Of a stretch of 64,000 nt of DNA, positions 55,640 to 63,992 are shown piece by piece. A program made the position numbers and the translations under genes. The stretch is from Serratia nematodiphila DZ0503SBS1. Its GTDB lineage: Bacteria; Pseudomonadota; Gammaproteobacteria; Enterobacterales; Enterobacteriaceae. The notes beneath the pieces are model-generated. The model saw only the letters and a program-made list of their open reading frames with translations. It had not been told where the DNA came from and did not search any database. Numbering within the stretch: the first letter of the stretch is position 1; every line of letters begins with the position of its first letter. The stretch covers positions 3,720,001 through 3,784,000 of the forward strand of contig NZ_JPUX01000001.1 in assembly GCF_000738675.1 (NCBI RefSeq). Direction: 5' to 3'.

Positions 55640-57154
55640 GTGTCAACAGCAAACAACCAACACCCGGAGAGCGTTAGCCTTAACGCGTTCAAACAACCGA
55701 AAGCGTTCTACCTGATCTTCTCGATCGAACTGTGGGAGCGTTTCGGCTATTACGGCCTGCAGGGCATCATGGCGGTTTATCTGGTCAAGATGCTCGGCAT
55801 GAGCGAAGCCGATTCCATCACCCTGTTCTCTTCTTTCAGCGCCCTGGTATACGGCTTCGTCGCCATCGGCGGCTGGCTGGGCGACAAGGTGCTGGGCGCC
55901 AAACGCGTGATCGTGCTCGGCGCACTGGTGCTGGCCGCCGGTTACGCCATGGTGGCCTACTCCGGCCACGACATCTTCTGGGTTTACATGGGCATGGCGA
56001 CCATCGCCGTGGGCAGCGGCCTGTTCAAGGCTAATCCGTCCTCCCTGTTGTCCACCTGCTATGAGAAAGATGACCCGCGCATCGACGGCGCTTTCACCAT
56101 GTACTACATGTCGGTGAACATCGGTTCCTTCTTCTCCATGCTGGCCACCCCGTGGCTGGCGGCGAAATATGGCTGGAGCGTGGCGTTCTCCCTGAGCGTG
56201 GTCGGCATGCTGATCACCCTGGTCAACTTTATGATGTGCCACAAGTGGGTGAAGGAAAACGGCTCCAGACCTGACTTCAAGCCGCTGCATCTGCCGAAGC
56301 TGCTGATGGTGCTGGTCGGCATCGTGGCGTTGATCGCCGTGTCCAGCTGGCTGCTGCACAACCAGGTGATCGCGCGCTGGGCGTTGGCCCTCGTTTCCGC
56401 CGGTATCGTTCTGGTGTTCGCCAAGGAAACCTTCGCCCTGCACGGCGCCGCACGCCGCAAGATGATCGTCGCCTTCCTGCTGATGCTGGAAGCGGTGGTG
56501 TTCTTCGTGCTGTACAGCCAGATGCCAACCTCGCTGAACTTCTTCGCCATCCATAACGTGGAACACAGCATCTTCGGCGTCGCCTTCGAGCCGGAGCAGT
56601 ATCAGGCGCTGAACCCGTTCTGGATCATGCTCGCCAGCCCGATTCTGGCCGCGCTGTATAACAAAATGGGCGATCGCCTGCCGATGCCGCACAAGTTCGC
56701 TTTCGGCATGATCCTCTGCTCCTGCGCCTTCCTGGTGCTGCCATGGGGCGCCAGCTTCGCCAACGAACAGGGCATCGTGTCGGTCAACTGGCTGATCCTG
56801 AGCTACGCGCTGCAGAGCATCGGCGAGCTGATGATTTCCGGCCTGGGTCTGGCGATGGTGGCACAGCTGGTGCCACAGCGTCTGATGGGCTTCATCATGG
56901 GCTCCTGGTTCCTGACTACCGCCGCCGCCGCGCTGATCGCCGGTAAGGTTGCCGGTCTGACCGCCGTGCCAAGCGACATCAACGACGCGCACGCTTCGCT
57001 GGCCATCTACAGCCATGTGTTTATGCAGATCGGCATCGTCACCGCCGTCATCGCTATCCTGATGATGCTGACCGCGCCGAAGCTGTACCGCATGACGCTG
57101 GACACCACCGAAGACGCCAATCAGAAAGCGCAGGAAGCCACTGCGGCTCGCTGA
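55640..57154 (+). CDS. dtpA: Di/tripeptide permease DtpA
   Basis: Proton-coupled oligopeptide transporter (POT/PTR2) of 504 residues. The family motif is [22 protein letters not shown] (first half ExxERFxYY type), followed by [13 protein letters not shown] and the second signature [16 protein letters not shown]. Fourteen spans are expected. It imports di- and tripeptides. The start is GTG 55640 behind AGAGGTACCA and gives [20 protein letters not shown] as in E. coli. Position after nth is conserved. Confidence 0.95.
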   Translation: MSTANNQHPESVSLNAFKQPKAFYLIFSIELWERFGYYGLQGIMAVYLVKMLGMSEADSITLFSSFSALVYGFVAIGGWLGDKVLGAKRVIVLGALVLAAGYAMVAYSGHDIFWVYMGMATIAVGSGLFKANPSSLLSTCYEKDDPRIDGAFTMYYMSVNIGSFFSMLATPWLAAKYGWSVAFSLSVVGMLITLVNFMMCHKWVKENGSRPDFKPLHLPKLLMVLVGIVALIAVSSWLLHNQVIARWALALVSAGIVLVFAKETFALHGAARRKMIVAFLLMLEAVVFFVLYSQMPTSLNFFAIHNVEHSIFGVAFEPEQYQALNPFWIMLASPILAALYNKMGDRLPMPHKFAFGMILCSCAFLVLPWGASFANEQGIVSVNWLILSYALQSIGELMISGLGLAMVAQLVPQRLMGFIMGSWFLTTAAAALIAGKVAGLTAVPSDINDAHASLAIYSHVFMQIGIVTAVIAILMMLTAPKLYRMTLDTTEDANQKAQEATAAR

Positions 57155-57179
57155 CCGCCGGCGGATTGAGCGTAAGTAA

Positions 57180-57790
57180 AAGACCACCTCCTGAGGAGGT
57201 GGCTTTACACGACGCCCCCTAAAAGGGGGCCATTTTCGAGTTAATCCTGCAACAGCTCCATCTGCTGTTCGATCTCTTGGTCCTTCTTATCCTGATACTT
57301 CACGTATCGCCTGATAATTTCTTCGTTTACCCCTACCGTATCGACAAAGTATCCCCTTGCCCAAAAATGATTGCCCCACAACTTCTTTCGTATATGTGGG
57401 AAACGATTGTAAAGCCGGATTGCACTGCGTCCTTTCAGGACGCCCATCAACGTCGAAATCGATAGCTTCGGGGGGACTATCACGACCAGATGCACATGAT
57501 CTGGCTGAATATTTAGCTCAAGAACTTCACAGTCCTTCATGTTGCAGAGGATATAAATTGTTCGGTAGAGCTCTTTGCCCACCTTGTCGCGGAGGATTTT
57601 AAATCGATACTTTGGCGTCCAAACCAGGTGGTATTTGCAACGCCAGAACACATGTGATGAACTCCTGTATAAACCCATGTTGGTGATTTCCTTCTTACTT
57701 GTGGTGAGTAAGCTGGAATATTCCGGCATGGGTTTCCTTCAGGCTAGAGCCTCACAGGTTCAATCACCACCTCCTTAGGAGGTGGTTTAA
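57180..57790. mobile_element. IS200-type insertion sequence
   Basis: An element of about 0.6 kb: one transposase gene on the minus strand bounded by two near-identical hairpins, CCACCTCC-TGA-GGAGGTGG (57184-57202) and CCACCTCC-TTA-GGAGGTGG (57767-57785). Subterminal hairpins without inverted terminal repeats or target duplication are the IS200/IS605 design. A further hairpin GCCCCC/GGGGGC (about 57212-57230) follows the transposase end. Exact borders need an empty-site comparison. Confidence 0.85.
57241..57678 (-). CDS. tnpA: IS200/IS605-type transposase TnpA
   Basis: A 145-residue HUH single-strand transposase. The HUH motif is PDHVHLVV (His-Val-His), and the catalytic Tyr is in RRYVKYQDKK. 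CKYHLVWTPKYR and FWARGYFVDTVG are family marks. Length is normal, so the copy looks intact. ATG 57678 is chosen; upstream in-frame codons to 57729 reach toward the end hairpin. Codon use and lower GC differ from the neighbours, as expected for a mobile gene. Confidence 0.93.
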   Translation of the reverse strand: MGLYRSSSHVFWRCKYHLVWTPKYRFKILRDKVGKELYRTIYILCNMKDCEVLELNIQPDHVHLVVIVPPKLSISTLMGVLKGRSAIRLYNRFPHIRKKLWGNHFWARGYFVDTVGVNEEIIRRYVKYQDKKDQEIEQQMELLQD

Positions 57791-57800
57791 GGCTTACAAT

Positions 57801-57835
57801 AAAAACACCGGGGTTAACGCCCCGGTGTTTTTTTA
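57801..57835. terminator. Bidirectional terminator (dtpA / S9 peptidase)
   Basis: AAAAACACCGGGG / CCCCGGTGTTTTTTT with a TTAACG-type loop is a strong bidirectional terminator. It ends the S9 peptidase gene and was probably also the dtpA terminator before the IS200 element separated them. Confidence 0.9.
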
Positions 57836-57852
57836 TGCCGCAAGAAAAAGGT

Positions 57853-60012
57853 TTACGCTGACTTGGGTTTGCCGCTCAGGTTGGCCCACATGAATTCGCT
57901 TACCAGTGCGCTGTGGAACGCCGCCTGCTGCTTGTCGGCGGCGGCGCTGTGCCCGCCTTCGGTATTTTCATAGAAATAGGCCTGCTGATACCCCATCGCC
58001 TGCATGCGCGCGGCCATTTTGCGGGCGTGGGCCGGGTTGACCCGATCGTCGCTGGTCGCGGTATAGAACAGCACCGGCGGATAGGCCGTCTGCGCCTGAA
58101 TGTTGTGGTACGGCGAGAAGGTCTTGATGTAGGCCCACTCCTCCGGCTTGCTCGGGTCACCGTATTCGGCGATCCACGACGCGCCGGCGGAAAGCTGGGT
58201 ATAGCGCTGCATGTCCAGCAGCGGCACTTCGCAGACGATGCAGCCGAACAGCTGCGGATACAGCGTCAGCATATTGCCCACCAGCAGGCCGCCGTTGCTG
58301 CCGCCGCGCGCCCCCAGATGCGGCGCCGAGGTCACCTTGCGTGCGATGAGGTCTTCGGCCACGGCGGCGAAATCCTCATAGGCGCGATGGCGTTTCTGCT
58401 TGAGCGCCGCCTGATGCCACGCCGGACCATACTCGCCGCCGCCGCGGATGTTGGCCACCACGTACACCCCGCCGCGCTCCAGCCAGGCCGGCGCCTTGCC
58501 GCCGAGATAGCCCGGCAACAGCGGCACTTCAAACCCGCCGTAGCCATACAGCAGCGTCGGCGTGCTGCCGTCCAGCTTGAGATCTTTGGCGGCGATCTGG
58601 AAATACGGCACGCGGGTGCCGTCCTTGGAGCGCGCGAAATGCTGGCTGACCTGATAGCCGGCGGCGTCAAAGTCCTGCGGCGCCTGTTTCAACAGCGTCG
58701 CCTCACCGCCGTCCAGATTGCCCATATACAGCGAGGTCGGCTGCAGGAACCCGCTGACGGTCAGGAAATAGGCGTTGCTCTCTTCGTCGATGCCGCCGGC
58801 GGAAAGGGTGCTGATGGCGCCGGGGTTGCCTAGCGGGCGACGTTGCCAGCTGCCGCCCTGCGGCGTCAGCACCTCCAGCCGGTTGACCACGTTATCCATG
58901 ATGCTGAGGATCAGATGATCGCGGGTGCCGCTGTAGCCGCTCAGCGCCTGCTCGGTGGTCGGGGTAAACAGCAGCTGCAGCTCGCGCTTGCCCGCCAGAT
59001 AGTCGTCGAAGTTAGCCGCCAGCAGTGCGCCGGACGGATAACGCTTGCCGCCCACTTCCCAGTCGCTGCTCGGTTTGATCAGCAGCCATTCCCGATGCGT
59101 GTCCAGCTCAGCGTCGGCCGGGATGTCGATTTTTTTCTGCCGGCCGTCCTGAGCCAGCAAGAAATAGTCACGGCGATAGAAGTCCAGGCTGCGGCCGACG
59201 AAATCGCGCTCAAAGCCCGGCGTGCGATCGTGATAGGCGAAGACCGCCATGTCCTCGGGCTGCGCTTCGTACAGCGTTTCGGCTGCGCTCAGCGGCGTGC
59301 CGCGCCGCCAGCGTTTGGCGATGCGCGCGTAGCCGGACTGGGTCATCGAGCCGGGGCCGAAATCGGTGGCGATGAACAGCGTGTCCCGATCGACCCAGGA
59401 AACCCGGCTTTTCGCCACCGGCACGTTGAAACCGTCTTTGACGAAACGTTTGGCAACCAGATCGAATTCGCGGATTTCGGTGGCGTCACCGCCGTCCGGC
59501 GACAGCTGCATCAGGCAGTAACGGTATTCCGGCGCCAGCGGTTGCGAGCCCTGATAAACCCAATCCTTGCCCTCCGCTTTGCCCAACGCATCGATATCCA
59601 GCACCGTCTCCCAGGCCGGTTTGGCCTTGCGGTACTCGTCCAGCGTGGTGCGCCGCAGCAGACCACGCGGGTTGGCCTGATCCTGCCAGAAGTTGTAATA
59701 GTACTCGCCGCGTTTGCTCACCCACGGGATCTGGGTGTCTTTATTGAGGATATCCAGGACTTCGCGCTCAATGCGCTGAAAGTCTTCGCCCTGACCGAAA
59801 CGTGCCACGGTGCGCTGATTTTCCTGCTGCACCCATTGCAGCGCTTTTTTACCCTGCAGCTCTTCCAGCCACAGGAATTCATCGCCGGCGGCCGCGCCGC
59901 CCTCCGCCGCCATCGCCAGGCGGATACTGTTGGGTAATGAAGTCATCGCGAATACGGCTCCTGCGGTTTGCGCACTGAGTTTAATGAACTGACGTCGATT
60001 GGTGACCGGCAA
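57853..60012 (-). CDS. Prolyl oligopeptidase family S9 peptidase, Tat-exported
   Basis: A protein of about 719 residues of the S9A prolyl oligopeptidase/oligopeptidase B family. An N-terminal beta-propeller is followed by the alpha/beta hydrolase with catalytic Ser in GARGGSNGGLLVGN, Asp in SDDRVNPAH and His in ENTEGGHSA. The N-terminus TNRRQFIKLSAQTAG is a Tat signal. The likely start is TTG 60012, seven bases behind AAGGAG; an ATG at 60054 would put a 14-residue extension before it. Periplasmic peptide hydrolysis is inferred. Confidence 0.85.
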   Translation of the reverse strand: MPVTNRRQFIKLSAQTAGAVFAMTSLPNSIRLAMAAEGGAAAGDEFLWLEELQGKKALQWVQQENQRTVARFGQGEDFQRIEREVLDILNKDTQIPWVSKRGEYYYNFWQDQANPRGLLRRTTLDEYRKAKPAWETVLDIDALGKAEGKDWVYQGSQPLAPEYRYCLMQLSPDGGDATEIREFDLVAKRFVKDGFNVPVAKSRVSWVDRDTLFIATDFGPGSMTQSGYARIAKRWRRGTPLSAAETLYEAQPEDMAVFAYHDRTPGFERDFVGRSLDFYRRDYFLLAQDGRQKKIDIPADAELDTHREWLLIKPSSDWEVGGKRYPSGALLAANFDDYLAGKRELQLLFTPTTEQALSGYSGTRDHLILSIMDNVVNRLEVLTPQGGSWQRRPLGNPGAISTLSAGGIDEESNAYFLTVSGFLQPTSLYMGNLDGGEATLLKQAPQDFDAAGYQVSQHFARSKDGTRVPYFQIAAKDLKLDGSTPTLLYGYGGFEVPLLPGYLGGKAPAWLERGGVYVVANIRGGGEYGPAWHQAALKQKRHRAYEDFAAVAEDLIARKVTSAPHLGARGGSNGGLLVGNMLTLYPQLFGCIVCEVPLLDMQRYTQLSAGASWIAEYGDPSKPEEWAYIKTFSPYHNIQAQTAYPPVLFYTATSDDRVNPAHARKMAARMQAMGYQQAYFYENTEGGHSAAADKQQAAFHSALVSEFMWANLSGKPKSA

Positions 60013-60140
60013 AATCAAGCTCCTTTTGAGTCGGCTGCAACGCCGCCCCGTCATGGGCGACAGCCTGTGAAATAAGAGTCATTTTCAACAAGGTAGGCGT
60101 TTGGCGGCGCGGAGTCAAAGCCCACGGCCGCCGCGTTGAG

Positions 60141-60704
60141 TCAGGATTGAGGATAGTGGATCAGATCGTGGATACGCACCGTTTGTGAACCGGCGTTGCG
60201 GTAGGCATGCGGCCGATCTGCCTGAAAGCGCATCGCCTCGCCGGCCGCCAGGCTGTGCCACGCGCCGTCTATCGCCAATTCCAACCGGCCGCTGATCACG
60301 ATCACATGCTCGATCACGCCCGGCTCATGCGGCGACGATTCGCTGAACGCACCCGGCGCGAGATCGATGACGAACATATCGAAACCCAGCTGGCGATCGT
60401 AGGGAAACAGCGGCACCACGCGCATGTCGGCGTTGTCCTGATCGTACACCGGCAGATCGCCATAGCGGTGCAACGTCGCCTGCTGCTGCGCGGGTGAGGC
60501 CTCAAGAAAGGCGGAAAACGCCACGTTGAAACCGGTGGCGATCTTCCACAGCGTCGCCACCGTCGGGCTGGACTCGCCGCGTTCAATCTGCCCGAGCATC
60601 GCCTTGCTGACGCCGGTGAATTCCGCCGCCTGCGTCAGGCTCCAGCCGCGCTGTGCGCGCAGCGTGCGAAGGGTGTGCGCCAAATGGCCGGCAAGTTCCT
60701 GCAT
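60141..60704 (-). CDS. sutR: SutR (YdcN), XRE-cupin regulator of sulfur utilisation
   Basis: A 187-residue regulator with an N-terminal XRE HTH (GWSLTQAAEFTGVSKAMLGQ, followed by IERGESSPTVATLWKIATG) and a C-terminal cupin (PHEPGVIEHVIVISGRLEL). It matches E. coli YdcN/SutR closely and is divergent from ydcO as in E. coli. SutR is reported to control sulfur-utilisation genes. Two perfect palindromes in the intergenic region are its likely operators. Confidence 0.92.
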   Translation of the reverse strand: MQELAGHLAHTLRTLRAQRGWSLTQAAEFTGVSKAMLGQIERGESSPTVATLWKIATGFNVAFSAFLEASPAQQQATLHRYGDLPVYDQDNADMRVVPLFPYDRQLGFDMFVIDLAPGAFSESSPHEPGVIEHVIVISGRLELAIDGAWHSLAAGEAMRFQADRPHAYRNAGSQTVRIHDLIHYPQS

Positions 60705-60744
60705 CCAGTTCTCCTCTGCGTGTCGAGCCCGATTATACCCGCTT

Positions 60745-60798
60745 GTGCGCTATAGCGCACGATGCTATGCTGATTTCTTGCCGTGCGTTATAACGCAC
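60745..60798. promoter_or_regulatory. Paired palindromes in sutR-ydcO divergon
   Basis: GTGCGCTATAGCGCAC (60745-60760) and GTGCGTTATAACGCAC (60783-60798) are both perfect 16-bp palindromes sharing GTGCG-YTATAR-CGCAC. Their centres are 38 bp apart. As they lie between an XRE regulator and its usual divergent partner, they are probably SutR operators. Confidence 0.85.
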
Positions 60799-60819
60799 AA
60801 CCACCGATTGGAGCTGCTC

Positions 60820-62007
60820 ATGCGCCCTGCCGTCACCCTGCGTCATCTGACCCTGCCCGCCGTCATGGCCGGCTTTGTCGCCGTTCTGGTTGGTTACACC
60901 AGCTCTGCCGCCATCATTTTCCAGGCCGCCGCCGCCGCAGGCGCTACGCCGGCGCAGATCGGCGGCTGGCTGAGCACGCTTGGGATCGCAATGGGCGTCA
61001 CTTCCCTCGGGCTGTCGCTTTACCATCGCACCCCGATCCTCACCGCCTGGTCGACGCCCGGCGCGGCGCTGCTGGTCACCAGCCTGCCCGGCACGCCGAT
61101 CAACGAGGCGATCGGGGTGTTTATCTTCGCTTCCGGTCTGATCCTGCTCTGCGGCATCACCGGGCTGTTCGCTCGCCTGATGGATTATATTCCGCAGGCG
61201 ATTTCCGCCGCGATGCTGGCGGGGATCCTGCTGCGTTTCGGGCTGGACGCCTTCGCTTCGCTGCAGCTCAATTTCCTCCTCAGCGCCGGTATGGGGCTGA
61301 CCTATCTGCTCAGCCGCCGTTACCTGCCGCGCTACGCCATCGTATTGACGCTGGCGATTGGGCTGGCGATCGCCACGCTGCAGGGCGATATCCAACTGAC
61401 GCAACAGACGCCGGCGTTCGCCGTGCCGGAATTTATCGCGCCGCATTTCAGCTGGCCGACGCTGCTCGGCATCGGCGTGCCTTTCTTCGTGGTGACCATG
61501 GCTTCACAGAACGCTCCCGGGATCGCTACGCTGCAGGCGGCGGGTTACCGTGTCCCCACCTCACCGCTGATCGCCTGGACGGCGCTGACCGCGCTGCTGC
61601 TGGCGCCATTCGGCGGTTTCTCGGTGTGCATCGCCGCCATTACCGCCGCCATTTGCATGGGGCCGGACGTGCATCCCGATCCGCAGCGGCGCTATATGGG
61701 CGCGGTGGCCGCCGGCGGCTTTTACCTGCTGGCCGGGTTGTTCGGCGGCGCCATCGGCCTGCTGTTCAGCGCGTTGCCGGTCGCCTTGATCCACACCATC
61801 GCCGGGCTGGCGTTGCTCGGCACCATCGGCGGCAGCCTGCAACGCGCGCTGCATGATGAAAAACAGCGCGACGCGGCGCTGATCGCCTTCCTCATCACCG
61901 CCTCCGGCGTCACGCTGCTCGGCATCGGTTCTGCATTCTGGGGCATTGTCGGCGGCGCCATCGCTCATCTGCTGCTGTCGCTGCCGCGGCGAACCTCCGA
62001 GGCGTAA
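60820..62007 (+). CDS. ydcO: BenE family membrane transporter YdcO
   Basis: A 395-residue membrane protein of the BenE (benzoate:H+ symporter-like) family with about twelve spans. VAVLVGYTSSAAIIFQAA near the N-terminus, TAWSTPGAALL and MASQNAPGIATLQAAGY are family-typical. The substrate is unlikely to be benzoate in this setting, since no ben genes are near and the partner SutR acts on sulfur metabolism. ATG 60820 follows TTGGAGCTGCTC. Confidence 0.9.
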   Translation: MRPAVTLRHLTLPAVMAGFVAVLVGYTSSAAIIFQAAAAAGATPAQIGGWLSTLGIAMGVTSLGLSLYHRTPILTAWSTPGAALLVTSLPGTPINEAIGVFIFASGLILLCGITGLFARLMDYIPQAISAAMLAGILLRFGLDAFASLQLNFLLSAGMGLTYLLSRRYLPRYAIVLTLAIGLAIATLQGDIQLTQQTPAFAVPEFIAPHFSWPTLLGIGVPFFVVTMASQNAPGIATLQAAGYRVPTSPLIAWTALTALLLAPFGGFSVCIAAITAAICMGPDVHPDPQRRYMGAVAAGGFYLLAGLFGGAIGLLFSALPVALIHTIAGLALLGTIGGSLQRALHDEKQRDAALIAFLITASGVTLLGIGSAFWGIVGGAIAHLLLSLPRRTSEA

Positions 62008-62083
62008 CGGGCGGTCTACATTGACAAGCGACGCCGTGGCGCCTTCACTTTCTCTGTCGTTTGACTGTCAATTCACCTAATAA

Positions 62084-62096
62084 GTGACGCCGTCAC
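62084..62096. other. matS site upstream of cupin gene
   Basis: GTGACGCCGTCAC is an exact match to the matS consensus GTGACRNYGTCAC. It ends one base before the AAGGAAG ribosome site of the cupin gene. Confidence 0.85.
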
Positions 62097-62107
62097 CAAG
62101 GAAGCTT

Positions 62108-62611
62108 ATGACTGAGAAAGCCGCGCTGTTGGCTCAGCGCCTGATACGCAATGTCGAACAGGTAGAGATGAAACATGACCGGCGGCCGCCGTTGTATGAC
62201 AGCGTCGGCGCCCGTCTCGGCACCGGCACCGCCGCCGACAAGCTGGGCGCCTCTTTCGATTGTGTGGCGCCGGGCATGCGTTCCTGCCCCTACCATTTTC
62301 ACTACGCTCAGGAGGAAATGTTCATCATTCTGGAAGGCAGCGGTACGCTGCGGGTGGCAGGAGAAATGCTGCCGATCGTCAGCGGGGATGTCATTTTCAT
62401 TCCGCCGGGCCCGGAATACCCGCACCAGATCATCAACACTTCCGATGCGCCGCTGAAGTACCTGTCCGTCAGCACGCGCGAACAGCCGGAGCTGGTGATG
62501 TACCCGGATTCCGGCAAATACCAGGCGATGGCGCGCAGCGCAGACGGCGAGCAGGTGCGCTACCTGCAGCGCCCTTCAACCTCGCTCGATTACTGGCAGG
62601 ATGAACCCTGA
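62108..62611 (+). CDS. Cupin-domain protein
   Basis: A 167-residue protein with one cupin domain (residues 45-130). The two metal-binding motifs are CPYHFHYAQEEMFIILEG (two His and Glu) and PGPEYPHQIINTS (His). A metal-dependent enzyme such as a sugar isomerase or dioxygenase-like protein is possible; no substrate can be assigned. ATG 62108 follows AAGGAAGCTT. The 3' end overlaps the convergent kinase gene by 36 bp. Confidence 0.82.
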   Translation: MTEKAALLAQRLIRNVEQVEMKHDRRPPLYDSVGARLGTGTAADKLGASFDCVAPGMRSCPYHFHYAQEEMFIILEGSGTLRVAGEMLPIVSGDVIFIPPGPEYPHQIINTSDAPLKYLSVSTREQPELVMYPDSGKYQAMARSADGEQVRYLQRPSTSLDYWQDEP

Positions 62612-63430
62612 ATCGCCGTCCGGCAACGGGATATCCAACGCGCGCGCCGCCAGTTCGGCCACGCGAAAGTCAATGTCAGCCGCCTGCCCGTCTTCCATGA
62701 ACCAGGCGGCGGAGAGCCCCGACCAGGCCAGGATCCATTGCAGCAAGCGCCGGCGATCCAACCCGGCCAACCGGCACACCTGTTCCACGCGGCGCTGGAA
62801 AATGGCTGGATCGGTGGCGATACCGTAGTTGGGATTGCAGAAGATATTGGCGTAATCGAAACCCCGTTCACCGTACAAACGCTTGGGGTCGATCGCCAGC
62901 CAGCCGCGTTCGCCAAAGTCGAGCACATTGTCATGGTGGATGTCGCCGTGCAGCACGCTTTCTTCTCGCGGGCTGCTGAGCAATTCCGCCGCCGTTGTGG
63001 CGCTGAGACGCAGCATGCCGCCGTGCGCCTGCGCCGCCGGCCACAGCGAGCTGAACCACTCCTGCAGCGGGATCAATTCGGGCAGCGGTGCCTCTCGCGG
63101 CGCATGCAAGGCGGCGATCGCCCGGCACAGGATCTGCGTGGCCTGCTCATCGTCGCCATCACGCACCAGCTGCGCCAACGAACCTTCGCCCTGCGCGCGC
63201 TCCAGCAGAATGCCGTCGTCGTGCCACGCCAGCACCAGCGCGGCGCCTTCCCCGCGCCACCAGCACATGAGCCGGCCACCGAAGCGCTCCTCCTGCTCGC
63301 GGGCGATCTTCAACATGGCGGCCTCGCCCCGGTAACGCACCGGCATCAGCAGACTGCTGTGGGTTTCGAAGGCTTTGCCATCCTGTTCCAGTTGCCAGCG
63401 TTGCAGGTAGGGAGTAAAAATCGGGTTCAT
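62576..63430 (-). CDS. APH(6)-like aminoglycoside/hydroxyurea phosphotransferase
   Basis: A 284-residue kinase of the APH fold related to streptomycin 6-phosphotransferases (StrB/APH(6)). The catalytic loop is LHGDIHHDNVLDF (HxDxxxxN type), the metal Asp lies in WLAIDPKRLYGERGFDYAN, and ARALDIPLPDG ends the protein. The level of similarity to true resistance enzymes cannot be measured here, so it may phosphorylate another compound. ATG 63430 starts MNPIFTPYLQRW; an upstream 32-residue extension is dismissed. Confidence 0.8.
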   Translation of the reverse strand: MNPIFTPYLQRWQLEQDGKAFETHSSLLMPVRYRGEAAMLKIAREQEERFGGRLMCWWRGEGAALVLAWHDDGILLERAQGEGSLAQLVRDGDDEQATQILCRAIAALHAPREAPLPELIPLQEWFSSLWPAAQAHGGMLRLSATTAAELLSSPREESVLHGDIHHDNVLDFGERGWLAIDPKRLYGERGFDYANIFCNPNYGIATDPAIFQRRVEQVCRLAGLDRRRLLQWILAWSGLSAAWFMEDGQAADIDFRVAELAARALDIPLPDGDSGFILPVIERG

Positions 63431-63611
63431 CGTCTCATGCGTCCTTGTGGCCGAGCTGCGCCGCACTGTCACATTCGGGTGAAGACGACGTATAAAATAA
63501 AGAGGGATGATACTCTCAAATATCATCGGTGCGCGGCGCCTGGCCGCCGTTTCTTCAGTATCCTAACCAAGTTTGTCGATTTTATTAACCGGTCTTGCGC
63601 GGGGTTTGACC
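63431..63611. promoter_or_regulatory. Divergent promoter region (kinase / Rid protein)
   Basis: This 181-bp region separates the divergent kinase and Rid-family genes. It holds an AT-rich stretch around 63490-63520 and must carry both promoters. No specific operator recognised. Confidence 0.45.
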
Positions 63612-63992
63612 ATGACATCATTAAAACGCACGAATTATCCGCAGTTGCCGACGCCGGGCGGCCCCTATGTGCATGCGGTGCGCCACGGCGATCGCTTATA
63701 CGTTTCCGGATTGACGGCCTTCGCCACCGACGCTCAGGGGTTGAGCGCGCCGGAGCAAACGCAGGAGATCCTCGAACAGCTGGCCACCATTGCCGCCAGC
63801 GAAGGCGTCAACCTCAAGGCATTGATTAAAATCAGCGTGTTCCTGACCGACATCGCCGATCTGGCGGGCGTGCGCCCGGTGCTGTTTGACTATTTCGATG
63901 GCGCGCTGCCGGCCTGTTCACTGATGGCGGTCAGCGCGTTGTTCTCACCCGCGGTGTGTGTGGAAATAGAGGCGGTGATGGCGTTGCAGTAA
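63612..63992 (+). CDS. Rid (YjgF/YER057c/UK114) family protein
   Basis: A 126-residue Rid-family protein that ends 8 bases before the window edge region. The fold markers GPYVHAVRHGDRLYVSG, VFLTDIADLAGVRPVLFDYF and VEIEAVMAL are present. At the position of the catalytic Arg of RidA (Arg105 in the PARS motif of E. coli) this protein has PACS, so archetypal imine/enamine deaminase activity is doubtful and it belongs to another Rid subfamily. ATG 63612 gives MTSLKRTNYPQLP. Confidence 0.85.
   Translation: MTSLKRTNYPQLPTPGGPYVHAVRHGDRLYVSGLTAFATDAQGLSAPEQTQEILEQLATIAASEGVNLKALIKISVFLTDIADLAGVRPVLFDYFDGALPACSLMAVSALFSPAVCVEIEAVMALQ

Noticed and set aside
55449..55715. An 88-codon open frame upstream of dtpA
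   Set aside because: Overlaps the dtpA start in another frame, lacks a ribosome site and looks like random translation of AT-rich leader DNA.
55643..57187. A 514-codon minus-strand open frame opposite dtpA
   Set aside because: High GC third positions in dtpA keep the antisense frame open. The translated product is His/Gln/Arg-rich low complexity with no family features.
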